From IMG/VR virus record IMGVR_UViG_3300025652_000444, positions 1 through 26,641 of that record: 26,641 bases of DNA; one strand, written 5' to 3'. Position 1 is the stretch's first letter, and every line of letters starts with the position of its first letter. Position numbers and translations under genes: made by a program. Positions 13,383-20,330 of this stretch are shown here, in pieces. Below the pieces are notes generated by a model, which was not told the DNA's origin, did not search any database, and was given only the letters and a program-made list of their open reading frames with translations. This DNA comes from a virus.

Positions 13383-14537
13383 ATGGCTACTTATGTAAAT
13401 AACCTTCGGTTAAAAGAAATTACAACCGGCGATGAAGACGGCACTTGGGGAACTAGTACCAACACTAACCTTGAGCTAATTACCGACGGTTTCAGCTTGG
13501 GCACTAAGCAGATGTCTGCTGATGCTAACGAAACTTTTACTATGCCTGACGCTACGGCAGACGCGACTCGCTCGTTATACCTTAAAATAACTTCTGCGGG
13601 TTCTCTTACGGCAACTCGTGAGGTAACGCTTGGGCCAAACACGATATCTAAGACGTGGATTATTGAGAACGCCACCACTGGCAGTCAGATTATTACAATT
13701 AAACAAGGCTCTGGAGCTACGGTTAACGTAGCCAACGGCTCTAAGGTCATGGTCGTCACGGACGGTGCGGGTTCAGGAGCTGCGGTATTTAATGCTAACC
13801 CTACTGAAACAGGCGGATCGGTTACTAGCGTAGGCGGCACGGGTACGGTTAATGGAATTAGTCTTTCAGGCACGGTGACAAGTTCAGGTAACCTTACTCT
13901 TGGCGGCGCTTTGTCGGGCGTTAATCTAACCTCACAAGTTACGGGCACACTTCCTATCGCTAATGGCGGTACAAACCTTACGTCTTTAGGGTCAGCTAAC
14001 CAAGTGCTTGCGGTTAATTCAGGCGGGTCGGCTTTAGAGTATCAAACTTCCACTACCGGAACAGTAACAAGCGTAGCCGGTACAGGAACAGTTAGCGGAT
14101 TAACTCTTACGGGTACAGTAACAAGCTCTGGAAACCTAACGCTTGGCGGTACACTTGACGATATTAACTTAGCTAGTGGGGTTACAGGAACACTACCTGT
14201 AGCCAACGGCGGAACTAACGGAACTACTGCGGCTACGGCTAGAGCAAGTCTTTCGGCTAATGCCTTGCCAATTCTTAAAAGCGGAAACTACACGGCAGCA
14301 GTAGGCGAGTTTGTTACCGTTACAGCCGCAAGCATTACCATCACCTTACCTGCATCACCAAGCGCAGGGGATACGGTGACTATTAAAGACGGCACAGGAG
14401 CTGCGGCTACTAGTTCTTTTACTGTTGGACGTAACGGCTCTAATATAGCTAGCGATGCAAGTGATCTTACATTTGATTCTAGCTTTGCAGAAATAACAAT
14501 GTCATACATCAACGGTACTATCGGATGGAGTGTATAA
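13383..14537 (+). CDS. Tail fibre protein with a duplicated module
   Basis: A 384-residue fibre-like protein. The N-terminal domain (about 1-45) with LRLKEITTGDEDGTWGTSTN and TNLELITDGFSLG is a pattern I know from fibres of marine phages, perhaps the part fixed to the virion. A region of beta strands follows, then two 53-codon modules (13818-13976 and 14061-14219) sharing GTVTSVxGTGTVxGxxLxGT and TSSGNLTLGG, each ending in VTGTLPxANGGTN. A C-terminal domain with ITITLPASPSAGDTVTIKDG should end the fibre. GGAG at 13372-13375 supports the ATG. The next ATG follows the stop directly. Receptor binding cannot be read from sequence. Confidence 0.82.
   Translation: MATYVNNLRLKEITTGDEDGTWGTSTNTNLELITDGFSLGTKQMSADANETFTMPDATADATRSLYLKITSAGSLTATREVTLGPNTISKTWIIENATTGSQIITIKQGSGATVNVANGSKVMVVTDGAGSGAAVFNANPTETGGSVTSVGGTGTVNGISLSGTVTSSGNLTLGGALSGVNLTSQVTGTLPIANGGTNLTSLGSANQVLAVNSGGSALEYQTSTTGTVTSVAGTGTVSGLTLTGTVTSSGNLTLGGTLDDINLASGVTGTLPVANGGTNGTTAATARASLSANALPILKSGNYTAAVGEFVTVTAASITITLPASPSAGDTVTIKDGTGAAATSSFTVGRNGSNIASDASDLTFDSSFAEITMSYINGTIGWSV
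13818..14219 (+). repeat. Two 53-codon modules inside the tail fibre gene
   Basis: Copies at 13818-13976 and 14061-14219 have identical length (159 bases) and the same protein pattern, but many synonymous codon differences. The duplication is therefore old and kept at the protein level. A 28-codon linker separates them. The modules may set fibre length. Confidence 0.8.
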
Positions 14538-15404
14538 ATGAGTAATTTGAGCGACTTATTAGGCGGCGGAGGTGGAGCTAACCTCCAAGCGTTCACTTCG
14601 GGTGGAACTTGGACTAAACCCCCCGGAGCACAGTTTGTAATGGTTGAAACGTGGGGCGGTGGCGGCGGAGGTTCTGGCGGCGTGGGTTCTCCAAGTCCCG
14701 CCCCTAATAATGGCGGAGGTACTGGCGGCGGAGGTGGGGGCTATGCCTATGGCACGTTCGTAGCTCCCCTACTCGGCGCAACGGAAACAGTGACGATAGG
14801 TGCTGGCGGTGGTGGTGGTGCCGGTAACCCTTCGCCAAGTGACGATGGAACAGCAGGTGGTACAAGTAATTTTGGTACTTGGATTTACTCTGGAGGCGGT
14901 GTTGAAGGCGGACAAGGCGGTAGAGGCGGTTGGTCTTTTGCGCCGGGTTCTCACGTCGCTGCAAAGTATTCACCTCCTCAAGGCCCGGTTACTTTTAATC
15001 ACCAGATTCACGGTAATTACGGAACAGAGGGGTCTCCCTTAGCTACTGCTGTTTTTGGAACATTTGGTGGCGGACAAGGCGGCGGCTATTACAGCTCAAC
15101 TGGCGGTAACTCTATGTTCGGCGGAGGCGGAGGCGGTAGAGGCTCTCCCGCCGGTGGTGGTGGACAAGCAGCAGGAGGTTCTCGCAGTGGAGGTGCTGTT
15201 TCTGGCAGTGGAGGTGCAGCGGGAGCCGCAGGCGGAACTTATTGGGAAGGTGGCGGTGGCGGTAATGGCGGCCCCAGCAAAACTACCGGAAAATCTGGAG
15301 GCCGTGCCGGTGGCGGTGGCGGTGGCGGCGGTGCTCCAACTGGCCCAGCGGGAGCCGCAGGCGGAGCTGGTGGCGGTGGCTTAGTTTTTGTTTACTCATG
15401 GTGA
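14538..15404 (+). CDS. Polyglycine-rich adhesin-like tail protein
   Basis: A 288-residue protein, more than a third glycine by eye. It begins MSNLSDLLGGGGGANLQAFT followed by GGTWTKPPGAQFVMVETWGG, which matches the glycine-rich domain found at tips of phage fibres and in other surface proteins. Glycine tracts (GGGGGGSGG and similar) alternate with short hydrophobic or Ser/Thr segments, a plan like the polyglycine-helix adhesins of T-even phages (gp38), where variable loops between Gly tracts bind the receptor. It ends LVFVYSW. The ATG directly follows the fibre stop, and the tail-fibre chaperone gene follows, so a receptor-binding tip is likely. The +1 frame also stays open here, a side effect of composition. 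Confidence 0.75.
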   Translation: MSNLSDLLGGGGGANLQAFTSGGTWTKPPGAQFVMVETWGGGGGGSGGVGSPSPAPNNGGGTGGGGGGYAYGTFVAPLLGATETVTIGAGGGGGAGNPSPSDDGTAGGTSNFGTWIYSGGGVEGGQGGRGGWSFAPGSHVAAKYSPPQGPVTFNHQIHGNYGTEGSPLATAVFGTFGGGQGGGYYSSTGGNSMFGGGGGGRGSPAGGGGQAAGGSRSGGAVSGSGGAAGAAGGTYWEGGGGGNGGPSKTTGKSGGRAGGGGGGGGAPTGPAGAAGGAGGGGLVFVYSW

Positions 15405-15414
15405 GGTTAAGAAA

Positions 15415-15837
15415 ATGACTATAGTTAAAAAATGGGCTGTCGTTAAAGACGGTAAAGTAGCCAACACTGTGTTAGCCGACGAAGAGTTTGCTTCTGCGCA
15501 CCCTGACCATATAGAAATACCCGTAGCGCCAACTCCAACATATCCCGAGGATTGGAACAAAATTAGTACCGGTTGGGAGTGGTCGGGTTTTAAGTTTACT
15601 CCTCCTCCTAGAGATGTTGCTTCGGAACAGGCAGCGGCGGTAGAGCGTCGTAACGCCCTACTAGGAGACTCGGATGCTTATATCGCAAATGACCTTTGGA
15701 TGAATTACACTCCAGCGGAACAACAAGCATGGGCGGATTATAGGAGCGATCTCAGGAATTTATTTACAACTTTCCCTGACGATCCACAGGATATAGTATG
15801 GCCTATTTCCCCTAATTCCCCCGATGCAACAATATAA
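15415..15837 (+). CDS. Tail-fibre assembly chaperone-like protein
   Basis: 140 residues from the ATG at 15415, with GAGG at 15403-15406. A TTG further upstream (15388) would add nine residues but overlaps the adhesin gene, so it is less likely. The N-terminal part carries KKWAVVKDGKVANTVLADEE, a motif typical of N-terminal domains of fibre chaperones. The C-terminal part carries RRNALLGDSDAYIANDLWMN and AWADYRSDLRNLFTTFPDDP, ending with IVWPISPN. This matches the phage tail assembly chaperone pattern RRNxLLxxSDW...WxxYRQxLRDL...WP. It probably helps fold or trimerise the fibre or adhesin upstream and need not be in the virion. Confidence 0.75.
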   Translation: MTIVKKWAVVKDGKVANTVLADEEFASAHPDHIEIPVAPTPTYPEDWNKISTGWEWSGFKFTPPPRDVASEQAAAVERRNALLGDSDAYIANDLWMNYTPAEQQAWADYRSDLRNLFTTFPDDPQDIVWPISPNSPDATI

Positions 15838-15849
15838 GGTACAAGATTT

Positions 15850-16614
15850 ATGCCCAGCTCTGTTTTCATTGCGACCCCCATGTACGGGGGTCTTTGTTAT
15901 GGGGGTTATACTATTGGACTACTGGACACCTTAGACAAGTTAAAAGATTTAGAAATAACAATGCACTATAGCGAGCTAGGTAATGAAAGTTTAATTACCC
16001 GGGGAAGAAATAGATTAGTTAATCAGTTCCTGCATACAGACTCTGAGTATTTAATTTTTATAGACGCAGATATTGTTTTTAAAGCTGAAGATGTCTTAAA
16101 ACTTATTTTTGCTGAAAAAGAAATAATATGTGGTCTCTACCCAAGAAAAAATATTGATTGGGAAACTGTTAGAAAAGCTGCAAATAACGATGAAAAAAAC
16201 CTCGGGGACTATTCTTGTAGTTTTGTGGCAAACCCTAAAAACTTGGATTGGTCAACTCCTTTTGAAGGCATTGTTCCAATTGAAGAAGGAGGCACCGGGT
16301 TTATGTGTATTCACCGTAGTGTCTTTGAAAAACTTAGTCCTCTAGTTCCTGAGTATAGAGAATGTACTGTTACAAGAGGGCATAAACACTCTAAAAGACC
16401 TGATGGTTCTGATGTCTGGCCGGTTACAAAAAACTTCTTTGACGTTTCTATCGCTGAAGACGGTTTATACTTATCGGAAGATTATCATTTTTGTAGATTG
16501 TGGAACTCTGTTGGTGGCACTGTATATGCAGACACTTCTATAAATTTAAAACACGTAGGAACTCATGTTTTTTCGGGTTCTTTATCTTATGGACTTAACC
16601 CACCACAGGTATAA
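15850..16614 (+). CDS. GT-A type glycosyltransferase-like protein
   Basis: A 254-residue protein of the GT-A fold type. VFIATPMYGG opens the Rossmann-like half (MPSSVFIATPMYGGLCYGGY); RGRNRLVNQFL is followed by EYLIFIDADIVF, which carries the DxD-like motif D72-A-D74 for metal and nucleotide-sugar binding. The later GGTGFMCIHRSVFEKL and SEDYHFCRLWNSVGG resemble the acceptor half, and a late His (HVGTHVF) is a possible metal ligand. Sugar donor and acceptor cannot be read. It begins an A+T-richer block: one 60-base line here (16081-16140) has 17 G+C, against 29 in a line from the repeat gene (12421-12480). It may modify a virion protein, host surface sugar or DNA; the neighbours favour protein or base modification. 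Confidence 0.78.
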   Translation: MPSSVFIATPMYGGLCYGGYTIGLLDTLDKLKDLEITMHYSELGNESLITRGRNRLVNQFLHTDSEYLIFIDADIVFKAEDVLKLIFAEKEIICGLYPRKNIDWETVRKAANNDEKNLGDYSCSFVANPKNLDWSTPFEGIVPIEEGGTGFMCIHRSVFEKLSPLVPEYRECTVTRGHKHSKRPDGSDVWPVTKNFFDVSIAEDGLYLSEDYHFCRLWNSVGGTVYADTSINLKHVGTHVFSGSLSYGLNPPQV

Positions 16615-16616
16615 AA

Positions 16617-17246
16617 ATGCTTTGGCAACTAGACCCAAAACTTTTTGATGATAACGTAGAGAATTGGTCTTATCTAAGCCAAGCTTTTACTAAAGAAGAG
16701 TGTGAAAAAATTATTGCGTTAGGTACTTCTATTGCGGGAGGACCGGCTAAAGTTTCTAGCCCTACTGGGGAGAAAAACGCTGAAAACGAAGAAGAGGGGG
16801 AAGATGAAGGCGTACTAAAGCTTTCGGAAAGAATTAGTAATGTTTCTTGGATTACCCCTACAGAAGAAAGTGAGTGGATATTCAGAAGGTTAACAGATGT
16901 AGTACAAGGCGCTAATTCAAACTTTTTTAACTTTGACCTTTGGGGGTTTAGCGAAGGCTTGCAGTTTACAAAATACGAAGCGCCAGATGGCAACTATGCG
17001 GCTCATATAGATAAATGTCTCCACAAAAGTACACGTAAACTTTCTCTGGTTATACAACTGTCCGATCCAAAAGATTACGAGGGCGGAGAGTTAAAAATTA
17101 TATTCTCAAAAAAACCTCACGTGACGGAAAGAGAGCAAGGTAGGGCAACTATTTTTCCTAGTTACACACTGCATCAGGTCGATCCTGTTACTAAGGGAGA
17201 AAGATATAGTTTAGTGGCTTGGGTAACGGGGCCTAATTTTAGGTAA
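16617..17246 (+). CDS. 2-oxoglutarate/Fe(II) oxygenase 1
   Basis: A 209-residue non-haem iron dioxygenase, related to prolyl hydroxylase/PKHD-type enzymes. The iron triad is visible: H130 and D132 (YAAHIDK) and H186 (LHQVDPV), with R196 (GERYSLVAW) as the likely 2-oxoglutarate anchor. GGELKIIF and ATIFPSYTLHQV are typical core strands. An unusual acidic insertion (about 50-65, EKNAENEEEGEDEG) lies before the core. The substrate is unknown; many such phage enzymes are thought to hydroxylate proteins or bases. The gene lies 2 bases after the glycosyltransferase, so the two are probably co-transcribed. Confidence 0.87.
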   Translation: MLWQLDPKLFDDNVENWSYLSQAFTKEECEKIIALGTSIAGGPAKVSSPTGEKNAENEEEGEDEGVLKLSERISNVSWITPTEESEWIFRRLTDVVQGANSNFFNFDLWGFSEGLQFTKYEAPDGNYAAHIDKCLHKSTRKLSLVIQLSDPKDYEGGELKIIFSKKPHVTEREQGRATIFPSYTLHQVDPVTKGERYSLVAWVTGPNFR

Positions 17247-17250
17247 TACT

Positions 17251-17871
17251 ATGAAAAAAGAAGCTAAAACCTTTCAAGAAAAAGGTTATGTGGTAGTTAA
17301 AAATTTTGTGCCTAAACAAACCGCAAAAATGTTATTTAATTATTTAGTGTGTTTAAGTGTTGCCAAAAAATTGCTAGACCCAAATGTAAGCTTAGACGGA
17401 GACGAACAAGTCCCCGGAAGTTTGTTGGCACTAAACGGGGACACTATTTTTGAAAGTCTTTTATTTAGCTTTAGAGAAAAAATGGAGTTAAATACGGGGT
17501 TAAGCTTACTACCCGCTTACTCTTATAGAAGGCTGTATACGCACGGGAATATTTTGCATAAGCATAAGGACAGACCGGAATGTGAAATATCAGCAACAAT
17601 AAAGTTGTCGGATAATAGTGAATATAACTGGCCTATCTGGATGCAAGACACGGCCATCGAACTTGAAGACGGCGACGCTGTTTTATACCGAGGATGCGAC
17701 TTGGAGCATTGGAGAGAGCCTTGCGGCGGCCCAAAAAAATATTTAATGGGCCAAACTTTCCTGCACTACGTAGATGTAGATGGTCCTTTTGTAGACTCAG
17801 CTTTTGAAAAAAATGAAATAAGACAAAAAGCGTATGATAATTTTTTAAATTATTGTAGCTCACTGGATTAA
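17251..17871 (+). CDS. 2-oxoglutarate/Fe(II) oxygenase 2
   Basis: A 206-residue protein of a second oxygenase subfamily. HKHKDRPECEISATIKLS holds the HxD pair (H105, D107), and DGDAVLYRGCDLEHWREP holds the distal histidine H153 inside a characteristic GD...YRG..LEHWREP block, with R155 nearby. The MGQTFLHYVDVDGP segment gives a last core strand. The 2-oxoglutarate anchor is less clear than in its neighbours. I recognise the block from cyanophage and other marine-phage proteins annotated as oxygenases or hypothetical. Different enough from gene 1 not to be a recent copy. Gap of 4 bases from gene 1. Confidence 0.8.
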   Translation: MKKEAKTFQEKGYVVVKNFVPKQTAKMLFNYLVCLSVAKKLLDPNVSLDGDEQVPGSLLALNGDTIFESLLFSFREKMELNTGLSLLPAYSYRRLYTHGNILHKHKDRPECEISATIKLSDNSEYNWPIWMQDTAIELEDGDAVLYRGCDLEHWREPCGGPKKYLMGQTFLHYVDVDGPFVDSAFEKNEIRQKAYDNFLNYCSSLD

Positions 17872-17876
17872 GTTTA

Positions 17877-18476
17877 GTGGAAACCTGTAGAGCCGGTAAT
17901 CTTTCGTACCTAATAATAGACAATTTCTTTACAGAAGACGAACTACAAGAGGTAAAAAAAGAAGTTTTAGCCTTAAAACGATTTGAAGTATCACCTGAAA
18001 AAACTAGCACCGCCTTAGATAAAAAAGGAGGTTCCCCAATTAAATCTGGAACAGGGGTTTTTCTAGACGAAATTTATTCAGGGATAAGAGAAAAATCAAA
18101 CATACTTGAGGCGCATAATAAAATATATTCTTCAGAAATCGTTGATTTTGCTAAAGAATTTGACATAGTGTTTACTTGGCTAGATCATTCAAACTTCGAC
18201 AACACTTTAGTAAACTATTATCTAGAAGGGCAAGAATATAAACCACATCGGGACGGGTGTAGGATAAGCACTGTAACTTTCTTAAGATTTGGAGAGTTTA
18301 CGGGCGGCGACTTTATTTTCCCAGAGCAAGGGGTAAAAATTGAATGCGTCGAAAACAGAACAATAGTTTTTCCTAGCGTGGCGGTTCATTCTGCGCTACC
18401 CATACATGGCGCGGGCACAAGAGCGTCTATTGCTAGGTTTATAGATTATTCTGATGCCCGGGAGCAGCATTTGTAG
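17877..18476 (+). CDS. 2-oxoglutarate/Fe(II) oxygenase 3
   Basis: A 199-residue 2OG-Fe(II) oxygenase of the Oxy_3 type. Catalytic set: H124/D126 (YKPHRDGCR), H171 (SVAVHSALP) and R182 (AGTRASIARF). GGDFIFPEQG and RTIVFPSVAVHS are the expected core strands. It starts at GTG 17877 with no good ribosome site, so translation may be coupled to the gene before; a shorter start is possible. The N-terminal segment YLIIDNFFTEDELQEVKKE is a typical opening helix of this family. Substrate unknown. It closes the A+T-rich cassette, after which composition returns towards that of the rest. Confidence 0.86.
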   Translation: METCRAGNLSYLIIDNFFTEDELQEVKKEVLALKRFEVSPEKTSTALDKKGGSPIKSGTGVFLDEIYSGIREKSNILEAHNKIYSSEIVDFAKEFDIVFTWLDHSNFDNTLVNYYLEGQEYKPHRDGCRISTVTFLRFGEFTGGDFIFPEQGVKIECVENRTIVFPSVAVHSALPIHGAGTRASIARFIDYSDAREQHL

Positions 18477-18491
18477 AAATAGGTCGTAAAA

Positions 18492-18962
18492 ATGGCAGCA
18501 GAGATATTAGCAGCAGTACAAATTTGCGCCTCGTCTTACCGACTTATAAAAGCGGCTGTACATGAGGGCCGTGAAATAACAGACATGTCCAAATCTATTA
18601 GCAAGTTTTGGGACGCAAGAGAACAAGTCAGTGTTCTTGAGCAGAAAGCTACGAATCAAAGCAAAATAGAAAAATTGTTTGGCGGCAAATCCATAGAAAG
18701 TCAGGCACTAGAAATAACCCTCCAAAAACAAAAAGCAGTTCAGTTAGAAAAAGATTTAAAAGAATTGTTTTACTGGACGGGCAATGGCGATCTTTGGCAA
18801 GACATGATCAGGGAGCGCACCAGATTAAGAAATATGCGTATTCATGAAGCGAAAGCAAAAGCAGAAGCAAGAGCTAACACAATTGATGTTGTTATAGTGC
18901 TGATGTTTTTAATGTTTTCTGTTTTGGTTGTAGTTGGAATTACTAACGTGGTGATGAAGTAA
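18492..18962 (+). CDS. Tail-anchored membrane protein, unknown role in the host-exit block
   Basis: A 156-residue protein, cytoplasmic and helical for about 125 residues, with one C-terminal membrane segment (about 131-153, DVVIVLMFLMFSVLVVVGIT) and a short external tail. The soluble part contains long charged helices (EQVSVLEQKATNQSKIEKLF and RERTRLRNMRIHEAKAKAEA) suitable for coiled coil. No signal peptide and no enzyme motif. Similar proteins occur in marine phages near lysis genes without known function. It could be a holin regulator or an inner-membrane spanin-like part, but the C-in topology does not match a classical i-spanin. TAATG coupling to the next gene. Confidence 0.68.
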   Translation: MAAEILAAVQICASSYRLIKAAVHEGREITDMSKSISKFWDAREQVSVLEQKATNQSKIEKLFGGKSIESQALEITLQKQKAVQLEKDLKELFYWTGNGDLWQDMIRERTRLRNMRIHEAKAKAEARANTIDVVIVLMFLMFSVLVVVGITNVVMK

Positions 18963-19183
18963 TGGAATATCAAATAATGTTTAACGTGGCTATCGCCTTG
19001 GCAGGATTTATTGGCGGCTGGGTAGTAAACCGTGTGTTTGCTTTGCTTGATCGCATAGACGCTGACATGAAGTCTATTCCTATGCAGTACGTTTCCAAAG
19101 ATGATTACCGCGAAGACATCCGCGAAATTAAAGAAATGCTTGGCGCTATTTTTAAACGACTAGAGAGTAAAGTTGACAAATGA
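18962..19183 (+). CDS. Small membrane/coiled-coil protein, holin-like candidate
   Basis: A 73-residue protein with one N-terminal membrane segment (about 7-27, FNVAIALAGFIGGWVVNRVF) and a charged C-terminal helix (YVSKDDYREDIREIKEMLGA, then IFKRLESKVDK). This plan resembles the XhlA-like/haemolysin type and other small phage membrane proteins next to lysozymes, so a holin accessory is possible, but one membrane segment is few for a holin. It overlaps the lipase gene by 4 bases (ATGA). The true holin may instead be the protein at 21231. Confidence 0.6.
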   Translation: MEYQIMFNVAIALAGFIGGWVVNRVFALLDRIDADMKSIPMQYVSKDDYREDIREIKEMLGAIFKRLESKVDK

Positions 19184-19881
19184 AACTTGATCCAGTCCTT
19201 CTTAACATGGCCTGCTCGTGGTCTATGAAGGCGTACAAAGATACGAACAAAAATGCAATCAAGATAGAGTGCGGCTTGACTTCGACTACAGCTTTTATTG
19301 CCAAGCGCAAAACCATCGACATCATAGTGTTCCGTGGTACTCAGCAGGTGGGTGATTGGGCGTTTAACCTATTCCCGGTGCCTTTACCGTATGCTGGCAG
19401 GCTTTGTCACGGTGGATTCGTAGCAGCGCATAAGTCCGTTTGGAGCGAAATCGAAGAGCACATAGACTACAAGAAGCGAACCCTAATCTGTGGGCATAGC
19501 CTTGGTGGGGCACTAGCGGAGCTGTCTGCTGCCAAACTAAACGGTAAACACGACAACTTAAGCCTGATTACTTTTGGTAAGCCAAACACGTTCTTTAAAG
19601 GGTTTAAAAAGCCTCTTATACTCGACGATCAAATCTCCTGCGTGAACGGCAGTGATACAGTCGCCCGTGTTCCCCGTCTGTGTTACGGCCCCAGTAAGTC
19701 TCAAGACATGCTTTTCTTTTCCAATGAGGGCAGTAACCACATAAACCCTAGTAAGCGTTTCCGCAGGAAAGATCGTGGCATCAAAGACCGTGTTTCTGAC
19801 CACTTTATGGACGGGTACAAAGCTCGTCTATCTGAGTTCTTGGAGGACCAGAAAAATGACAAAACTGGCAATAATATCTAG
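19180..19881 (+). CDS. Class 3 lipase-like alpha/beta hydrolase
   Basis: A 233-residue alpha/beta hydrolase. The nucleophile elbow GHSLGG (105-110) gives S107. D159 (NGSDTVARVPR) and H208 (SDHFMDGYKARL) complete the triad in the order expected for class 3 lipases. VFRGTQQVGDW (50-60) carries the oxyanion-hole region typical of the family. No signal peptide is visible, so it would reach lipid or the outer membrane only after holin opens the inner membrane, or by another route. It is packed between a small membrane gene (4-base overlap) and a lipoprotein gene (26-base overlap). Substrate unknown: phospholipid, storage lipid or an ester in the envelope. Confidence 0.88.
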   Translation: MKLDPVLLNMACSWSMKAYKDTNKNAIKIECGLTSTTAFIAKRKTIDIIVFRGTQQVGDWAFNLFPVPLPYAGRLCHGGFVAAHKSVWSEIEEHIDYKKRTLICGHSLGGALAELSAAKLNGKHDNLSLITFGKPNTFFKGFKKPLILDDQISCVNGSDTVARVPRLCYGPSKSQDMLFFSNEGSNHINPSKRFRRKDRGIKDRVSDHFMDGYKARLSEFLEDQKNDKTGNNI

Positions 19882-20086
19882 CTTAATTTTTATTTTACCG
19901 GGATGCTCTGTGTCCGAGGATATGATCGCTAACAAAGAATTATATTGTAGTGGTGTGTATAAAGGCATTCGGGCTGTTGGTCGCGTGGCTACAGAAGTAA
20001 CCACAGGCGTGGCTATCCCTGATGTGTGCGACAGTATTGACGAAATCGTCAAGGAAGATACTGAGGGAAAGTTGTCAGAAACATAG
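19856..20086 (+). CDS. Small lipoprotein, possibly envelope-disrupting
   Basis: Seventy-six residues from the ATG at 19856, set by GGAGG at 19842-19846. A longer start at 19775 lies inside the lipase gene and is rejected. The signal MTKLAIISSLIFILPGC ends in a lipobox-like LPGC with the lipidated Cys at 17. The mature part has two more Cys (31 and 58) and no membrane segment (NKELYCSGVYKGIRAVGRVA and IPDVCDSIDEIVKEDTE). This is consistent with an outer-membrane lipoprotein; it could serve as an o-spanin partner or as a simple envelope factor. No i-spanin partner is clear. Confidence 0.7.
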   Translation: MTKLAIISSLIFILPGCSVSEDMIANKELYCSGVYKGIRAVGRVATEVTTGVAIPDVCDSIDEIVKEDTEGKLSET

Positions 20087-20117
20087 ATGCTGTAATTAAG
20101 CTCTATTTGTTAACGCT

Positions 20118-20330
20118 ATGATTCATGTCTTTGCTCTTATCGTCATTATAGGAGAGACCGTCCTAAGCGATGACGCATGTCGGAGAACGCTGTGCTTTAG
20201 AAATGTATACGAATGCAATCGTTTTATTCGTGCATTGACGCGAGAAGAAAGCGCAACCATCGAGCCAGTAGGGGCTTACTGCAAGCCAATCCTTATTGAC
20301 CCTAAGCAAGAGGGGATCAAGGTGTACTGA
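20118..20330 (+). CDS. Small exported protein with four cysteines
   Basis: Seventy residues. The N-terminal hydrophobic segment (MIHVFALIVIIGETVL) could be a signal peptide or membrane anchor. Cys 21, 26, 33 and 55 follow and could form two disulfides in the periplasm. Hydrophobic start and Cys content fit an exported factor, but no family is recognised with certainty. Similar short Cys-containing exported proteins occur in marine phages near lysozyme genes. No strong ribosome site lies before the ATG. The stop TGA overlaps the next ATG (TGATG). Function unknown. Confidence 0.65.
   Translation: MIHVFALIVIIGETVLSDDACRRTLCFRNVYECNRFIRALTREESATIEPVGAYCKPILIDPKQEGIKVY

Noticed and set aside
14800-15384. 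Two + strand open frames in another frame inside the polyglycine gene
   Set aside because: GGN-rich DNA has few stops in shifted frames (GTG, GGT and TGG codons). No start context; products are Val/Ala-rich without a family pattern.
19775-19855. Longer start for the lipoprotein gene
   Set aside because: It would put a non-hydrophobic stretch before the signal peptide and overlap the lipase by over 100 bases; the ATG at 19856 has a good ribosome site and begins a clean lipoprotein signal.
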